Position numbers and translations under genes: made by a program
From: Amia ocellicauda
Lineage: Eukaryota; Chordata; Actinopteri; Amiiformes; Amiidae
NCBI RefSeq assembly: GCF_036373705.1
Contig: NC_089850.1
Location: forward strand, 48,759,548 to 48,823,547
Length of the DNA stretch: 64,000 bases
Direction of reading: 5' to 3'
Part shown: piece after piece, positions 13,101 through 23,202 of the stretch
Layout: every line of letters starts with the position of its first letter
How positions within the stretch are numbered: the stretch's first letter is position 1
Notes under the pieces: generated by a model
What the model was told of the DNA's origin: nothing
Seen by the model: only the letters and a program-made list of their open reading frames with translations
Database searches by the model: none

Positions 13101-16100
13101 TCAACCAGGTACAGAATGTCACCCTAATTCGATTACATGACTTACTTTTAGTGATAAATGTACTTAAATCACTCAGAATGATGCTGGCTAATCCTGCCAT
13201 GTACGAGTGCGTGCTGTGTGTGTGGCGCATGCTCACCGCTGGGTCCTGCTCGTGTGCCCAGTCCTGCAGCCTGAGCTCTAGCAGCGTGTCGTAGACGCCA
13301 CGGGAGGACTGCGGCTCCACCTCGGTCATGTGCTCCAGGAAGGCACGTAGCTCCCGGGGGTTGTTGGCAAACACCGGGATAAACTCCTCTGCGTTGGCCT
13401 GGACACAGAGCACAGGGAGGCCGAGGTCACTGTTGTGGCCTCAAGACTCTCTCACACTCAACACACAGAAACTTAGGAAAACACAAAAGCGCACCAGAGT
13501 ATATTTCTTCCAAACGAAGATCGAGTTTTTCCACAGTTTTATCGGCCACTTTGTTGTGGATTAAACAAGTTTAATATTTTTAAATTTTCATTTGTATCCT
13601 TATTTTTTCCTCAAAAATACTTCAGTAAACTGTACAAACAAATAAATACAAACACAAAAATAAAAAATAAAACTTTTTCTGTGCTGCTGTTATATACTCT
13701 TTCCTCAGACAGAACACTCTCTCCTGCTCAGACCCCAGTGGCAGCTCCCCTTGACTTGTACCTTGTTGGCAGATGGGTGGGTGAGGCTGGCGGTGTCAGG
13801 GAGATCCTGGCCAGGCTGGTAGTCTGTGCACAGGCCCTTCAGTAGCAGCGTGGTTTCCTCGGGGACGTGGTGCATTAGCGTCTTGCCATAGCGCTTCATG
13901 TTGCTCTCTGCCTGCTCGAACGGCAGCCGCCCGATGTAGCGCAGGGCCTCCTGGTAGTTCTGCAGCAGACACACAGAAACGATAAGTGTAGAAGAAAATA
14001 AAACTAATATATAAACTTACGAAACCACTGTTAAGACACCATGCAGACTCTGTTACAACTGCATTTCTCTCCCCACACTGCCTTGCTTGTTTGTCTTTGA
14101 GAACACACCATCTGTTAACTAATTGGACTATACAAGTAATTTTGATCTGAATTATCCAAAGATGACTTCTCCATTGACTGTATGAAGCAAAAGAGAAAGC
14201 CCAAGACGTCACTGTGGAGGGAGCTCTGTGCCCCTCCCTCCTACCTTGAGGTCCTCCAGCTGGATCTTCAGATACCACTCATGGTGGGCATGCCGTTCAG
14301 CTAGGAAGATGGCGTGGTGGTGGTAGCCCGCCTGCCGCAGCACCTTGATGGCGATCTCCACGTCGAAGTGCACCTCGCCCTCGCTGCTCTGAAACCACAG
14401 ACAGGGGGATGCACACGTTATACTGTGCAGTGGAGTGTAGCATAGTGCGGTGGTTATACAGCACTGTGGTGGCAGTGCAGTGCTGATACAGTGTAGTGTA
14501 GTGTTATTATACAGCACAATCTGGTGGCAGAGCAGTAAGGTGGCTATACAATGCAGTGGTTTTGTATAGTGGCATTGCAGCAGTAAAACAGTGCAGTCTG
14601 TCCAGACAATGCGGAGGATGTGCAGTGTATGTCGGCTGGCCCCTGACCTTGATAAACTCCTCCAGTTTGGAGCTGTCCTTCAGCTTGGTGTAGCAGTTGA
14701 GCAGCAGGGTGGTGTGGTCAGCGTTGGCCAGGGACTGCCTGTGCAGGGCCTGCAGGTAAGCAGTCAGATTGTGGATCCTCTGGGCGTCCAAGAACTTGCG
14801 GATTACATAGGAGGGTTCCAGCTTCCCAATGGTGCTGCGAAGGGGGCACAGGATTTACAACTGTAACATACATAGCTGTATACAGCAAAGAGAACTCTGT
14901 ATACAACCAGACACATTGGTAACATATGTATTGATCCCCTGCTGATTTTGTACGTTTGCCCACTGACAAAGAAATGATCAGTCTATAATTTTAATGGTAG
15001 GTGTATTTTAATAGTGAGAGACAGAATAACAACAACAAAATCCAGAAAAACGCATTTCAAAAAAGTTATACATTGATTTGCATGTTAATGAGGGAAATAA
15101 GTATTTGACCCCTTCGACTTAGTACTTGGTGGCAAAACCCTTGTTGGCAATCACAGAGGTCAGACGTTTCTTTTAGTTGGCCACCAGGTTTGCACACATC
15201 TCAGGAGGGATTTTGTCCCACTCCTCTTTGCAGATCCTCTCCAAGTCATTAAGGTTTCGAGGCTGACGTTTGGCAACTCGAACATTCAGCTCCCTCCACA
15301 GATTTTCTATGGGATTAAGGTCTGGAGACTGTCTAGGCCACTCCAGGACCTTAATGTGCTTCTTCTTGAGCCACTCCTTTGTTGCCTTGGCTGTGTGTTT
15401 TGGGTCATTGTCATGCTGGAATACTCATCCACGACCCATTTTCAATGCCCTGGCTGAGGGAAGGAGGTTCTCACCCAAGATTTGATGGTACATGCCCCGT
15501 CCATCGTCCCTTTGATGCGGTGCAGTTGTCCTGTCGCCTTAGCAGAAAAACACCCCCAAAGCATAATGTTTCCACCTCCATGTTTGACGGTGGGGATGGT
15601 GTTCTTGGGGTCATTCCTCCTCCTCCAAACACGGCGAGTTGAGTTGATGCCAAAGAGCTCGATTTTGGTCTCATCTGACCACAACACTTTCACCCAGTTC
15701 TCCTCTGAATCATTCAGATGTTCATTGGCAAACTTCAGACAGGCCTGTACATGTGCTTTCTTGAGCAGGGGGACCTTGCGGGCGCTGCAGGATTTCAGTC
15801 CTTCACGGCGTAGTGTGTTACCAATTGTTGGAGCCCCAGACCGAGGGAGACTGACAGTTATTTTGTGTTTCTTCCATTTGCGAATAATCGCACCAACTGT
15901 TGTCACCTTCTCACCAAGCTGCTTGGCGATGGTCTTGTAGCCCATTCCAGCCTTGTGTAGGTCTACAATCTTGTCCCTGACATCCTTGGACAGCTCTTTG
16001 GTCTTGGCCATGGTGGAGAGTTTGGAATCTGATTGATTGATAGCTTCTGTAAGAGAGTGCTCCTAATCTCAGCTCGTTACCTGTATAAAAGACACCTGGG

Positions 16101-19100
16101 AGCCAGAAATCTTGCTGATTGATAGGGGATCAAATACTTATTTCACTCATTAACATGCAAATCAATTTATAACTTTTTTGAAATGCGTTTTTCTGGATTT
16201 TTTTGTTGTTATTCTGTCTCACACTGTTAAAATACACCTACCATTACAATTATAGACTGATCATTTCTTTGTCAGTGGGCCAACGTACAAAATCAGCAGG
16301 GGATCAAATACTTTTTTCCCTCACTGTACATCACATTTGACTATCAATGAGACATATTTCACAAGTGTCTTGAACTGTAAACTAATGTAACTATATAGGT
16401 CACATTTATACATCACTACCAAAAATCTAAATGAATACATATGTCTAAATCAAATGTCTGCATACCGGATGTACTGCTGGATGGCCCCATCGTGGTCGCC
16501 CTTGACATACAGGTGATCCCCATACTGCCGGAAGATCTCAGACAGCCCGTCGCTGTCCAGGTGCTGGCTCTTGGCCAGGTTGATGGCCATTACAAACAGG
16601 TTCTTCTTGAACAGCATCTGAGGAGCAGCAGACAACACACAGTGAGAGACAGGTGGGATTAGGGCCTTGTGAGAACCAGTGTGAGTGAGGCGGAGGATGG
16701 GGGGCAGGCTGAGCCTATCGCCTCGCTCCTCTGCTCTTCTGCTAAGATGAATATGGATCTCACCATTTCTCCCACACACTCACTCTCACTGACCCTTATT
16801 CACTCACACTGATACACTCACTCACACAGGTAGAGCCCCACTGTAAAGCAGTCTGATATATTTACAATCTTTACAAGCTGCCTGTGCTCCTTTATAGCTA
16901 CACTGATGAAACAGGAGGCATTCAAAAACAGCCACTCTACCTCAGTGTGTCCATCATTGAAACACTTCTCACAGCAAGGAAACAAAGGGCTGGCTGCAGG
17001 GGGTTCAAACAGTTGTGCAATGTTACTGTCTTACTTCTATACACGTGTGCGTTCGCATATATAAATATACCGATTTCCGTTAATTTTTTAGTTTCTGTCC
17101 GAGGTTGCAGTGTGAGCTTAGCGCTGCTAGACACACGCACCTCCAGCTTGGTCTGTGTGTCCTTCTCCTGCAGCACACTCATCTTGCCGTCCCGTGTGAG
17201 GATGTAGAGCGAGCCCCACTCCGCCAGCACGTCCACGATGTCGTCGAAGGCGGCGCTGTAAGCGATGAACTTGTTGTCCAGGTCGTAGATGGTCAGCAAC
17301 TGCTTCTCCGTGGGGGAGGCCTCCCTACTGCCGAAATCAGACCTACACAAGCAAAGACAGACAGAGGCAGAGAGTCAGGTCAGACACATTGGCTGTATAT
17401 AGACACAAACACACTCTCTACCCCTCCTATACTCACACTTGCAGGTACACACTCCCACATTCACATACTCTCCTACACACTCCCTCACAGAGATCCTACT
17501 CACTTGTTGGGTGACTTGCTGTCGCGGGTGAGCAGCAGTAGGTACCCACGGTGCCAGTGCGCTAGCAGCTTGTGACCCTCAAAGGCGAAGCAGGGCCCAC
17601 GCTCGTCAGGCTGGTACAGGTACACGCACTCGTCACCTGCCACGATGAACTGGGAGTCCTGCGAGGGGTCTGTCAGCGCACTGCAGCGCAGGGCACAGCC
17701 GTGAGTGTCCAGATCTGCCCGTGGGTACTCCCTCACTGACAGAGTGTAGCACTGTGAGCACAGGGACACAGAGGGAGGCAGGGGGTTAGGCTCCTAGGGA
17801 CAGGGTACGGCACTGTGTATACAGACACAGGGAGTAGCACTTCCCTCTGCTGAACATGGTGAGCTCACACTTTCTCACTGACTGAGTGTAATGGTGTAGA
17901 ACACTTTGAGGAATGCAGAAAGAGCTGTATTTACACCCTCCATCTAAAGCAATATTCTGTTTCAGCTGCACCTGAACAGCTGTATAGCATAGGCAGTGTA
18001 CTGGTGAGGATAAAAACCTCAGGCTCACCACCCCTAGTTTCCTGTTCTTTTTTCTCTCTCTCACTCCCTAGCGGGCTCACCTGCACTTTCTCCAGGGTGG
18101 CCACAAACAAGTGTGTGACCTTGCCAGCCTGCCGGAAAGCGAGGCCTGTGATTGGGCAGCTGCCTTCATGCAGGGTGAGGGTTTTGCTGTGCCGGTCTCT
18201 GGTGATGTCTCCCTTGGTCAGAACCACACTGCCATCGGTGAAGCCTTGGGAGAGACACAGAGGAGAAGAACACACGCAGATGACACAAGGCACCTCGATA
18301 CTCACATTAAACACAAACAACAGGCAGTGTGTGCCTTGCAGGAAAGAGGAGCTCTCCAGTTTCTATCTGATAATGCTAATAGTAACAAAATAATCAGATA
18401 AATTCAAATTTTATATAGCACTTTTCATTAAACAAATCATTCTTTCTTCAGGTTAACAATCTACTCCTAGCAATGCATTAACTATTTTTCATGCATTTAT
18501 TTATGTTTGTTTTGTAGAGAAAGTGGATGGGAAGGCTGAGCACAGACATTTGTCATGCAAAGCATCTGCTACTGCCGGGACACTGACTCCTCCTGGCAGG
18601 CCTGGCAGGCCTCACATGGGCGGTGCATCAGGCTGCAAACACACCGATGGCCATGAAGTTGAGGTTCTCGTGCACGCTGATGCAGGACACCTCTGTGGGC
18701 TTGTTCCCCGGGATGGCCGGGAAGATCCGGGTGCACAGGGGGTTCCCACTGTCACGCTTGTCCAGGTTCCATACCTTCACCTGAGACACATGGGAATACA
18801 GACAAAATCACTGTGATAACCACTGACCATTACTAAGCAAATACATTTGTTTTTAAGAAACTTAAAACAGAAAAATCAGTAATCAACAATAACCATGATC
18901 AGATGGACAAGAGGGAGAAGGAAAAAGAGGAGTGCAAGAGAGTGTCTCACCAGAGGGTTGATGCCATGCTCATCCTGCCCCACTGACACCAGGATGCTGT
19001 GTTGCTTCAGCTGGAACAGGTGTGTGACACGCAGCTTATAGGCCTGGAAGGAGCTGAGCTGCAGTGAGCGCAGCAGGAACCAAATCTGACCGTCCATATG

Positions 19101-19939
19101 TGAGCACCGAGTTCAGGAGCCTCTCCAAAGAGACATGGTACACTCTCTCCATACCGGTCATATAGATATTACTGCTGTTTTTATTTGCTTAAGCGGTGTC
19201 TTTTAACAGTGATTCATTTGTGAGTATAACTAGATATGTTCATTTTATTCACATTTGTATTTAAATTGTTTAATTTAAATATCTATCTGTGCATCTATCG
19301 CTGAATCGTTTGACTCACTCCTGTTCCAGGGAGGTCTGGAATCCTGTTTGCCTACACTTTTACCATTTGTTTCATTTATGTTTTACAGTTTTTTGTTCTT
19401 TTAGGTTAAATTTAAAGCAGTCATTATAAGTGTGATAGCATGTGGTGCGTAAATATGTTTACGTTACACTTAAAGGCAACTTATTAATCGTGTCATTATC
19501 GAAACACAGTAAGAGGGAAGGAAACAAATCATACCACCATAGGAAATAAGATCACATGCAATCGATTGTCTTTTGCGAAAGAAAACACGACTGTTGCTCT
19601 TCGGTTACATTTACTGTGATGTTTTTGAGCGACGGTAAAGGTACTGTGTTGCCTTTCAGAAAGCACAGAACAACGCATGGCAAATATGCAATTCAATAAA
19701 CGCCCAAAACACAGAGAGAGAGAGAGAGAGAGAGAGAGGGGAGGGACCGACCGACCGGCCCGTCTCTCGTTTCTGCAGCGAGGATCTTAAAGGATATCTC
19801 CCAGGACGATGTGGCCGCGACCGGAGTCGCAAGCGGAGATGCCGACAGGGAGGGAGAAGTTCTTCCCATTGTCTGCGGGGTCCTTCACCGTCTCTTTGTC
19901 GAAAAACACGAACCTTCGCCACTGCAGGAACGCAGCCAT
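10137..19939 (-). CDS. vps11: VPS11, core subunit of HOPS and CORVET tethering complexes
   Basis: VPS11 scaffolds the endolysosomal HOPS and CORVET complexes that tether membranes before SNARE fusion. Sixteen coding exons join in frame: 19939-19798, 19099-18951, 18780-18645, 18244-18081, 17751-17504, 17342-17141, 16617-16466, 14834-14648, 14388-14245, 13959-13762, 13398-13237, 12899-12766, 12629-12427, 11018-10847, 10633-10411, 10304-10137. The product is 927 residues (human about 941). The protein starts [16 protein letters not shown]. The N-terminal half is the beta-propeller ([40 protein letters not shown]). An alpha-solenoid with clathrin-like repeats follows, then a coiled segment in exon 14. 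The C-terminal RING-H2 has Cys807, Cys810, Cys823, His825, His828/His830, Cys831, Cys842 and Cys845. The first intron is AT-AC (see the separate feature); the others are GT-AG. A Tc1 copy sits between exons 7 and 8 and a CR1 fragment between exons 13 and 14. Confidence 0.97.
11338..12283 (-). mobile_element. CR1-type LINE, 5'-truncated 3' end
   Basis: This minus-strand fragment encodes the second half of a CR1-like reverse transcriptase: [20 protein letters not shown] followed by FADDTKIGG (the FADD catalytic motif) at 12277-12068, and then a C-terminal block beginning [20 protein letters not shown] (12019-11765). Its 3' tail near 11340-11400 matches the tails of the LINE copies ending near 31445 and 45530. 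It is truncated at the 5' end, where it joins unique VPS11 intron sequence near 12283. The frame is broken between the two blocks, so it is dead. It lies in VPS11 intron 13. Confidence 0.9.
14928..16326 (-). mobile_element. Tc1-like transposon (copy 1 of one family) in VPS11 intron 7
   Basis: Long inverted repeats of about 200 bp flank a degraded transposase on the minus strand. The open frame at 16011-15442 starts [20 protein letters not shown] and reaches the first catalytic Asp ([13 protein letters not shown]) and the glycine-rich [13 protein letters not shown] block. Further pieces (ending with an [11 protein letters not shown]-like block) lie in other frames down to about 15120. The right end reads to CACTG at 16326 followed by TA; the left end has lost the outermost bases. 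Relative to the copy at 61244-62686 it lacks an internal coding stretch. Relative to the other two copies it has lost one arm of the 44-bp palindrome upstream of the transposase. It inserted in the same orientation as VPS11. Confidence 0.92.
15442..16011 (-). pseudogene. Tc1-like transposase remnant
   Basis: A 189-codon fragment of a DD34E transposase inside copy 1. It keeps the N-terminal paired-like helix-turn-helix region and the first catalytic Asp, then runs out of frame before the second Asp and the Glu. The shared internal deletion, which removes a segment between the two N-terminal DNA-binding parts, means it was probably already non-functional before insertion. Confidence 0.85.
19100..19797 (-). 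other. vps11: U12-type AT-AC intron (VPS11 intron 1)
   Basis: In VPS11 orientation exon 1 ends ...CTGGGAG and the intron begins ATATCCTTT, the consensus U12-type 5' splice site. It ends ...GTGCTCAC, and exon 2 starts ATATGGACGG. Joining these gives Gly-Asp-Met-Asp-Gly-Gln, matching the human VPS11 Gly-Asp-Met-Glu-Gly-Gln stretch; no GT-AG alternative restores this. A U12-like branch site TCCTGAAC lies at 19118-19111 (plus coordinates), placing the branch adenosine about 12 nt from the 3' splice site, within the short distance U12 introns require. The intron is 698 nt. Confidence 0.9.
19711..19738. repeat. (AG)n microsatellite
   Basis: An AG dinucleotide run within VPS11 intron 1, about 60 bases inside the 5' splice site. 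Simple repeat only. Confidence 0.95.
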
Positions 19940-20687
19940 CTTTCTCGCTGTCACTCCGCAGCTGGCGGTCATGTGACACGGGTCACCTGATGGGGGTTAA
20001 CCTGTCACATGACTGGAGTCTGTGGCTATGGGTACTGAAAGGTACTGGGCCTAAAATCAATAGATGAAATACAAATATGGGAGTGTGTTTCCTGTTATAC
20101 AATGCTTTCTGTGGGATTGTATTTGTATGTTACGTATCTGAACTTGAGACCAGTGACAACACTTTTCCATTCCTAATTTAACAATACATTCTGCCCCCTC
20201 TTTGAGATCAGATCATATAGCCAATGATAACACAAGCCTATAATCTCGCACTTTAACATACACGTCTTTGTTCAACATAAATAAGTCATGATCATATAAT
20301 TGTATGCATATACACAACATAACGATAACATCAGTACAAAAATAAAACATTTACATAGGAGTGACATTAATGTATAAACGAGTGTTCTACAGGTGTAATC
20401 CATGTAGATCGGTTTTAAAGACATGTAGGGATGTTTTATCGATGTATTGATGTAGCGAGATAGTAAAACACAGAGTAATTATAATGATCAAGGGCAGTTC
20501 AATTCTAAAACAAACACGATGATTAAAACATTACAATATACTTTTCTTAATTCTGATTAACGCCGTGTCCCCATTTTCAACACAATATATCCTCTCAACC
20601 CAAGAACTACAAACACGTCGCAGACCCCATGTGTCAAAAGAGAGGTCGACTTCCGACTACCAACGGCCACGCCCCCTTATTTATTTA

Positions 20688-20698
20688 CGTGGACCAAT
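20688..20698 (-). promoter_or_regulatory. ERSE-II box 1 upstream of HYOU1
   Basis: The sequence CGTGGACCAAT is the exact reverse complement of the ERSE-II consensus ATTGG-N-CCACG, bound by ATF6/XBP1 together with NF-Y during ER stress. HYOU1 is a classic unfolded-protein-response target. It lies about 380 bp upstream of the inferred exon 1 donor. Confidence 0.8.
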
Positions 20699-20749
20699 CA
20701 GAGCAAGACAAACGCTGGTTCCGCGGATTTTTCCGGGGGTGGCTTGGAA

Positions 20750-20760
20750 CGTGGACCAAT
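20750..20760 (-). promoter_or_regulatory. ERSE-II box 2 upstream of HYOU1
   Basis: A second exact CGTGGACCAAT, 62 bp from the first and in the same orientation, followed by the same CAGAG flank. The repetition supports function over chance. Confidence 0.8.
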
Positions 20761-20845
20761 CAGAGACCGCCAAATGAGGAGACGTGGGCGTGGCCCGAGC
20801 GGAGAGCGATGACGCGCCGGTGGCGGAACGCCGGGCCCAGGCGGT

Positions 20846-20864
20846 CCAATGAGATCGCGCCGCG
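20846..20864 (+). promoter_or_regulatory. ERSE-like element (CCAAT-N9-CCGCG)
   Basis: CCAAT followed by exactly nine bases and CCGCG, one mismatch from the classical ER stress response element CCAAT-N9-CCACG. It lies downstream of the two ERSE-II boxes, close to the likely HYOU1 start site. Confidence 0.6.
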
Positions 20865-21081
20865 TCCTGGGCCCTGCGCGGAGTGCGAGACCGGCCCGGG
20901 CGAGAGGAAAGACTCCAGAAATAGAGAGCGGTATGGCGAGCAGCGGCAGTGACGAATAGAGGGAGAGGAACAGTGCCCTGAAGTCACCCTGCCACTACAT
21001 TGCATATAGGAGAATAGTATTATTAATATTGCACTGAAGCCGCTCCGATCTGCGTAATTTCATACAGACTTGCTTCACAAG

Positions 21082-23194
21082 GTAAGTTCAGAGTAATGTC
21101 AACTACAGTATGTATGACTGGCGGCTCTTGCATCTCGAAGCGTGGACCTGCCATGGTGCTCCTGTGCAGGGCGATCGGATACATGTTTCAAGTGAACACG
21201 AGGAGGTTCGCAACACATCTTTTTTGGGGGGATTTTTTTTTCTTATACTTTGTCTTATTATTTTGTATGTGTTTTTAACCGCAAGGTGAGCAGAGCATGC
21301 AGGAGGAATGGCAAATCTGGTGTATCAGGTTCTTCCATTCTTTCTCTATTGTCTTTCTTTATATATGTATATAATTATCAAAGCAAGATCCGTAAAGTTG
21401 AGGTGATTAAGATGAACTAACAGGGGTTTAATTGGATTCCTTTCCGGGGTCTTAAGTCTCAAAGTCGGTATGTTTATTTAAACATGTGGCATATAAGTTT
21501 TTACGCTGTTAGACTTTGAATGGCTGCACACCGTGGACCAGGGGTCAAGATTTATGATCCCTCCCCAAAGTGCAACAAGTGACTGATTAATCTGCAGGAC
21601 CGTTTTGCTGCTGCTGATTATTAAATTGATCTCCTTAGTTCCTTACACTTGAACTGCAGTAGCACATCCTAGTTTAACAGGATGTTACGCTTCTTCTCGC
21701 TATCCGGTTCATTTTTCTTTACAATGAATGAATGAATGAATGAATGAAGGTGTGTATTTATTTATTCATTTTTTCCTTCAATCGTATTTCGAGGAGGACA
21801 AAACCTGACAGTCCTAGAAATTCCTTTGTCGTGAAACCGTGCGAGGTGCTGTGAGCTGCTGGTCTTGGGTTACGACAGCGCAGGGGAGCCCCTGCTTTGA
21901 ACACACCTGTTACAACAGCCACGTCTGGTACCCTATCGCCTAATTCATCTGCTGGGTTATCTGTTTTTAAATTAATATTTTACAGTGGATGGCTTAAATA
22001 AGTTTTTTTTTTTTTTTTTTTAAATATGAATACTTGCTGCAGTTCTGGCTAATTTGACCAGCCAGGCTCCTGAGACCTGGGGTAGTGGTTAGAGAGCCAG
22101 GAGATGCTGTGGGATGGACAATCCTGTGCTCGGACAGGTGGACTCCTGGCCTTGGAGTGTCTCTACCTCCACACAGTCAGTCAGCAAGTAGTTGACAAAG
22201 CATGAGGTTTGATGCAAATTTCAGGAGGATAAATCTGGTTAGCCTAAAGAGTGCAGGCTGTGTAGTGACATTAACTTCTGTTAGGTGGAGGGTTCAAACA
22301 AAGATGATTCATCAATATTTTGTATTAGAATTATTTTAATGAGAACAGGAAATGGAAAGATTCCTGCTTTGTGAATCACACGTGTTTCACCGTCAAAGGA
22401 CCATGGTACCCCCCCCCCCCTGAAAGTGTTCTTCCAGTGCATGCATCTCCTAGTCTGTTCCTATTCTGTCAGGGGCTTTCTTCTTTGATGCATAGTTCAG
22501 GGCTAAGCTAGCCATAAAGCCTTTTCTGCAGAAAGCTTTGATGTAATACAGCGTCTCAACTGTCTCCTCTGGTCTCCTCTACTCTGGTTTTGCTGTTCAC
22601 TTTGGCCACTTCTGTTATTTTGTAAAATCTTAATTTAAAAATTCATCACATTACATTTTTGCTTGGGCCCAGTGTTCTTGTTGCCCTGTTCAAAGAGGAA
22701 ATACTAACAAACTACCCTTCTAAATTCAGAGTACCAGAGCTATTCTCATAGTTAGTTTTTGCACTACCTCCCACCCCATCCCACTGTCCTAGCACCTGTA
22801 GAGCTGTTTTTTTCCCCCTCTCTCCAGTATGTCTGGAAAAAGTGTAGACTTTCAAAATCTCCCCCCCCACCCCCCTTTAAATTCAATAAACCACATGAGT
22901 GATGAGGCTCTGGGAGAGCTGAGTGTTGTAGGCAGATACCACACAGATGAGCTGCATGTCCATCCAGAGATGGTTTTTATATACACTGCAAGAAAACAAG
23001 GGTGTGGTATAAACTGAGCTGTGATTTGTGTATTCTATTGATGATAGACATTGTGCTATATATGGGGCAATATAACATTGCTATATATAATGCTACAGGG
23101 GACTGCAGTTTCGACACGGACCGTGAGTGTGAGGCAGTGCAGTGAGCAGGGTACTGACACTGAATGGCACTGATGATGCACTGCTCTGTTTCAG
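21082..23194. other. HYOU1 5' intron
   Basis: The inferred intron between the non-coding exon ending at 21081 (donor GTAAGT) and the acceptor TTTCAG at 23194. It contains homopolymer tracts (T-run near 22002-22021, C-runs near 22411 and 22861) and a short AATG repeat near 21724. No gene or recognised transposon is seen. Confidence 0.6.
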
Positions 23195-23202
23195 GGGTGA
23201 CC

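Larger units (their letters stand above)
19940..21081. promoter_or_regulatory. Divergent VPS11/HYOU1 promoter region with HYOU1 non-coding first exon
   Basis: VPS11 (minus) starts at 19939. HYOU1 (plus) appears to begin with a non-coding exon ending at 21081, at the strong donor CACAAG|GTAAGT. The stretch at about 20640-20950 is GC- and CpG-rich, unlike the AT-rich sequence at 20040-20560, and holds several CCAAT boxes and GC-box-like GGGCGTGG motifs. The HYOU1 transcription start is not visible but probably lies around 20880-20960. The splice from this non-coding exon to the coding exon at 23195 is inferred. Confidence 0.65.

Noticed and set aside
15482-15940. 152-codon plus-strand frame, also seen at 24768-25226 and 61826-62242
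   Set aside because: It recurs only inside the three Tc1 copies, antisense to the transposase; repetition reflects element copies, not a gene.
22070-22150. tRNA-like SINE (GGTAGTGGTTAGAGAGCC)
   Set aside because: Resembles a SINE A-box region, but there is no clear B-box, tail or duplication; too weak to annotate.
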